Shown: positions 4,564 to 7,546 of the stretch, in pieces
How positions within the stretch are numbered: the stretch's first letter is position 1
Layout of the letters: each line of letters opens with the position of its first letter
Assembly: GCA_025450355.1 (NCBI GenBank)
Contig: JANWHR010000074.1
Location: 1 to 7,546 of the forward strand
Direction: 5' to 3'
Source: Micropepsaceae bacterium
GTDB taxonomy: Bacteria; Pseudomonadota; Alphaproteobacteria; Micropepsales; Micropepsaceae
DNA: 7,546 bases
The notes under the pieces: generated by a model
What the model saw: the letters and a program-made list of their open reading frames with translations, nothing else
Database searches by the model: none
Told to the model about the DNA's origin: nothing
Program-made: the position numbers and the translations under genes

Positions 4564-7380
4564 TCACGGCTGTGTTTTGGGTTCTATGACCAGCTTCCAG
4601 GCGCGGTCGTCGAGCAGATATTTGCGCGCCACACGTTGCACATCGGCCGCCGTGACTGCCTGAAGCTGTGGCATGGCTTCACGTATCAGTTTCAGGCGGC
4701 GTTCGTCGCTCTGCGACCCCGATAGCCCGCTGAGCCAGTAGTTGTTGGTTTCTACCGCCTTCTCCAGTGCATCCACCGCGGGTTTCCGGGCTCGTTCCAT
4801 CTCCTCCGCGGTGGGACCGTGGTCGCGCAGATCGGCGGCGATGTTCTGAACCGTGTCGAAGAAGAGCTGTGTCTTCCCGGGGGGAATCTCGGCGAAGGCG
4901 GCGATATAGCCATAGCCGGGAAAAGTCCGGGACGCGCTTGCGGTCGCACCCGGAGAATAGGTCGCTCCATCGCGGATTCGCAGTTCGTCCAGCATCCGCA
5001 ACTGCAGAATGTCTTTCAGCATCCCGCGCGCAGCCGATTCGTCATCCGACCACAAATCCGTGGTCTGCCATGCAATTGCTGCCGCACCCTGATCGGCGCG
5101 GCCGGAATGGTAGAGCACCACCGGCTGCGGCGTGGGGGCCGGAAAGCGCATGTCGCCCATTTGCGGTACGGGCGGTTTTGCATCGCTTCGTGGCGGCAAC
5201 GCCCCCAGAGTCGCCGCAACAGACTTGATCGCCTGATCGACCGAAATATCACCCACGATCGTGACCTCGATCGCGTTGTTCACAAGCGCCGGTCCGATGA
5301 CCGCTTTGACCTGGTCGAGATTCGCGTTCTGGATATCTGCGCGCGTCGGATAGGCCCAACGCGCATCTCCCGGATGTATCAGTTCGGGGAATTTCGCGTT
5401 GAACAGCGACATTGGCGACGTATCGAGTTTCGACAGATTGTCTGCCAGCGAACTGAGACTCTGGCGGTAAGGCTCCTGCCGCCAGCCAGGCGAGGAGATA
5501 TAGGCTGCGATCAGCTGCAGTTCCGTGTCGAGATCTGCGGGCCGGGTGCCGCCGGAGAGCGCAAATGCGTCGTCGTCAATGCCAAACCCGATATTCGCCA
5601 CTTTGCCTTCTAGCGAACGCCGCATATCGAGATAACTCAGCGCCTCCAGGCCCCCCGACACATAGGCGCCCGGATCAAGAACGGTGCGGTCCCGGGGGAA
5701 AGCGAGGTCTCCGCCCGCAATATTGACGTTGATCAGAATCTGGTCGGCGCGGAAATTGGTTGGCTTCACGGTCAGCCGGACGCCGTTCTCGAACCGGATA
5801 AAATAGGTATCCAGATCTTCGAGATGACGATTTGCCACGACGCGCCCCGGCGGACCAAAGCTCGTATAGGGCCAGGCCGTGACTTGTGGCGGCGCGTCCT
5901 GCCCGATTGGAGCGCTTTCTGCGCGATCAAACACGGACGCCAGTGTTGCTTCGGAGCCGCCGATGGCCGTTGGGCTGGACAGAAACACCAGCGGGCCGTT
6001 TCCGGTAAAGATGTCCCGCAGTGCGGTGTTGATATCGCCAACCGTGATGCCCTGGATGTTGCGATTCAGCAGGGCGACGTCGGTTTCGGGGCTGCTGAAT
6101 ACCGCATCACGATCGACCGTATTCACCAACCCTTGTGCCAGGTTGCGGGACCGTCGGGTTTTTGATGCCGCAAGACTGGCGCCGGCACTGGCGAGGATCG
6201 CCCGGGTTTCCCGGTCAATTTCCTGCTGCGTGACGCCCTGTGCAACCACCTCACGGCGGATTTTTTCCGCTTCCTCCAGCGCGCGCTGCCATTTGTCGGC
6301 GGCATAGCTGACGCGCAACGATGCGATCCTTGCCGAACGCACACTGTTGCCACGCGACGCGCCGGCGGAGGTGAAGGGCGCGTTGTCGCTTTGCGACACG
6401 ACCGCGAGGCGCTGGTTCAGAATGGTCAACGCAATGCTGTCGATCAGATTGCGCCTGCGGCGAGCGATCGTGTCGGGCGTGGAATCGAACGGCTGCACCC
6501 ATGACACAGTGGCGAATTGCGGCGCGCCAGCTTCGCTGAAGACCTGGAATTCCTCGCCCCGTGTCTCCGGCATTCCCAGATCGGGGTCCGTTCCCCCCGT
6601 CCCGGCCGGATTCCAGTCCGAGAATCTGGCCACGATCTTCGCTTCGATTGCCGCCGGATCAATATCGCCAACCCCAACCAGTGTCGCGCGTTCCGGACGG
6701 TAGTAATCGCGATAGAAGTCCGCAACGCGCGACACCGGAGCATTGCGGATGATGTCCACTTTTCCGATCGGCAGACGTTCGGATGCGAGTTGCCCTTTCA
6801 GCAGAAATTTCGCCTGCGCTTCGAACGCACGCGAACCGGGATTGTCACGCAGGCGTTCTTCCGACAGCACGGGCCCCCGCTCTGTTTCGAACGCCTCCGG
6901 CCTGAGGCTGAGTTCACCCACGATGTCGCGTGTCAGCATGAAGCCCTGATCGACGGTCGCGTCGTCGGTGCCCGGCAAATCGAGTTGATAAATGGTTTCG
7001 GTTTGCCCGGTGGAGGCATTTGCGTCCGCGCCGGTGCGCAATCCCAGCTTCTGCAGCATCTCAAAGACGTTGCCTTCGGGAACGTGGGTTGAGCCGCGGA
7101 ACGCCATATGTTCCAGGAAATGCGCGAGACCCTGTTGTGCGTCGCTTTCCATCAGGGACCCGGCGCCGATCCGAAGCCGGATGGAAACTTCATCCTTGGG
7201 CGTTGCATTTTTCATGATCGCGTAGCGCATGCCGTTGGGCAGCGATCCGAACAGGATTGCCGGGTCGGCGGCAATGTCGCTCTTCGCCTGTGGCCATGCT
7301 GGCGCGTCCGCGGCACTCGCCGGCGCCTGCAGCACGACGACGACTGCGGCAGCGAACACTCCGCGAATGAAATGGCTCAT
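4564..7380 (-). CDS. Exported M16-family (pitrilysin/insulinase-like) zinc metalloprotease
   Basis: The protein is predicted to be a periplasmic or envelope zinc endopeptidase of 938 residues. It begins with a signal peptide: MSHFIR, a hydrophobic stretch at about 7-17, then APASA with likely cleavage after Ala23. The inverted zinc motif HFLEH is at 87-91 (His87, catalytic Glu90, His91), with the third ligand probably Glu174 in ERGPVLSEE. The substrate strand with GADANASTG follows the active site as in the family. The second half holds a degenerate M16 repeat; its LRIRDGATYSPGA segment near the C-terminus is typical. About 940 residues matches single-chain pitrilysin-type members made of four domains. 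The frame is open to an ATG at 7446, but that adds 22 residues before the signal peptide, so ATG 7380 is chosen; its ribosome-binding site is weak. The gene is convergent with the fusion gene and divergent from the gene at 7501. The peptide substrate is unknown. Confidence 0.93.
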   Translation of the reverse strand: MSHFIRGVFAAAVVVVLQAPASAADAPAWPQAKSDIAADPAILFGSLPNGMRYAIMKNATPKDEVSIRLRIGAGSLMESDAQQGLAHFLEHMAFRGSTHVPEGNVFEMLQKLGLRTGADANASTGQTETIYQLDLPGTDDATVDQGFMLTRDIVGELSLRPEAFETERGPVLSEERLRDNPGSRAFEAQAKFLLKGQLASERLPIGKVDIIRNAPVSRVADFYRDYYRPERATLVGVGDIDPAAIEAKIVARFSDWNPAGTGGTDPDLGMPETRGEEFQVFSEAGAPQFATVSWVQPFDSTPDTIARRRRNLIDSIALTILNQRLAVVSQSDNAPFTSAGASRGNSVRSARIASLRVSYAADKWQRALEEAEKIRREVVAQGVTQQEIDRETRAILASAGASLAASKTRRSRNLAQGLVNTVDRDAVFSSPETDVALLNRNIQGITVGDINTALRDIFTGNGPLVFLSSPTAIGGSEATLASVFDRAESAPIGQDAPPQVTAWPYTSFGPPGRVVANRHLEDLDTYFIRFENGVRLTVKPTNFRADQILINVNIAGGDLAFPRDRTVLDPGAYVSGGLEALSYLDMRRSLEGKVANIGFGIDDDAFALSGGTRPADLDTELQLIAAYISSPGWRQEPYRQSLSSLADNLSKLDTSPMSLFNAKFPELIHPGDARWAYPTRADIQNANLDQVKAVIGPALVNNAIEVTIVGDISVDQAIKSVAATLGALPPRSDAKPPVPQMGDMRFPAPTPQPVVLYHSGRADQGAAAIAWQTTDLWSDDESAARGMLKDILQLRMLDELRIRDGATYSPGATASASRTFPGYGYIAAFAEIPPGKTQLFFDTVQNIAADLRDHGPTAEEMERARKPAVDALEKAVETNNYWLSGLSGSQSDERRLKLIREAMPQLQAVTAADVQRVARKYLLDDRAWKLVIEPKTQP

Positions 7381-7500
7381 GAAGTCATCCGTTTCCCGAT
7401 GCGACGGGGGCGAATATAAGGAGAGGTGAAGAGGGGCGCCACTCACACGCTTGAGATTGCGTTTGTCGTTCCGGAGCGCCCGTCACCAGGGACAGGAAAT
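7381..7500. promoter_or_regulatory. Divergent intergenic region between the M16 protease and the 7501 gene
   Basis: These 120 bases must hold the start signals for two outward-facing genes. On the minus strand TATATT (7413-7418) resembles a -10 element about 33 bases before the protease ATG, but no TTG-type -35 box sits at the right spacing. On the plus strand TTGAGA (7451-7456) resembles a -35 box, without a convincing -10 about 17 bases on. No clear operator or terminator is visible. Confidence 0.35.
7488..7497 (+). promoter_or_regulatory. Ribosome binding site of the gene starting at 7501
   Basis: Two overlapping purine matches precede ATG 7501: AGGGA at 7488-7492 (eight bases away) and AGGA at 7494-7497 (three bases away). 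They are the main support for a real start there. Confidence 0.5.
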
Positions 7501-7546
7501 ATGACCGATCTGGGTCCGGCTGCTGATCCCGGCTCGCTGCGAAAGC
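7501..7546 (+). CDS. Start of an unidentified gene, cut by the window end
   Basis: Only 15 codons are visible, reading MTDLGPAADPGSLRK. The call rests on the good ribosome-binding site, the open frame and the divergent layout relative to the protease gene. The visible residues are hydrophilic with no signal peptide, suggesting a cytoplasmic product, but no family can be recognised. The frame is also open upstream to about 7435, without an earlier ATG or GTG in that stretch. Confidence 0.45.
   Translation, partial: MTDLGPAADPGSLRK

Noticed and set aside
4557..4584. Six-pair inverted repeat GAACCC/GGGTTC at the convergent gene ends
   Set aside because: The loop is 16 bases, no T-run follows on either strand, and the right arm lies inside the protease gene, so it is not a convincing terminator.
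7381..7446. A 22-residue N-terminal extension of the M16 protease
   Set aside because: It would place hydrophilic sequence before a clear signal peptide that starts at the internal methionine (7380), so the extension is not likely translated.

Overview
The window is GC-rich, densely coding DNA with strong GC preference at third codon positions. It looks like an ordinary chromosomal stretch of an alphaproteobacterium. The style of the M16 protease, and the ribosome-hibernation gene with a cold-shock tail, suggest Caulobacterales, Sphingomonadales or Micropepsales-type lineages. That placement is a recollection-based inference; there is no rRNA or other marker gene. I see no tRNA, rRNA, CRISPR array, insertion sequence or phage gene.

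Layout. (1) 20-1135, minus strand: a D-isomer-specific 2-hydroxyacid dehydrogenase. (2) 1134-1667, plus strand: a carboxymuconolactone decarboxylase-family protein. It diverges from the dehydrogenase, and the two annotated starts share one CCATGG palindrome. (3) About 1732-2058, plus: a small unrecognised helical protein with an unresolved start, preceded by a set of alternative inverted repeats. (4) 2153-2725, plus: an HPF/RaiA ribosome-hibernation domain fused to a cold-shock domain. (5) 2791-3234, plus: a DUF2267 protein. (6) 3235-4542, plus: a dienelactone-hydrolase-like domain fused to a phosphoribosyltransferase domain, starting immediately after the DUF2267 stop. (7) 4564-7380, minus: an exported M16 zinc metalloprotease, convergent with gene 6. 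(8) 7501 to the window end, plus: the first 15 codons of an unidentified gene divergent from the protease.

Genes 2-6 run in one direction with short gaps and could form one transcript, although a separate promoter before gene 3 or 4 is possible. Genes 4-6 are the most coherent group. Hibernation-factor, DUF2267 and hydrolase/phosphoribosyltransferase proteins recur together in bacterial islands linked to low oxygen, energy starvation and growth arrest. The mycobacterial DosR regulon contains an analogous phosphoribosyltransferase/hydrolase fusion, Rv0571c. The likely theme is translation silencing plus an uncharacterised metabolic enzyme during stress. No oxygen- or stress-responsive operator could be identified in the sequence.

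Nothing here is clearly a new defence, mobile or RNA system. The best leads are the bifunctional fusion enzyme beside a hibernation factor, the divergent start codons sharing one palindrome, and the alternative hairpins before the small unknown gene.
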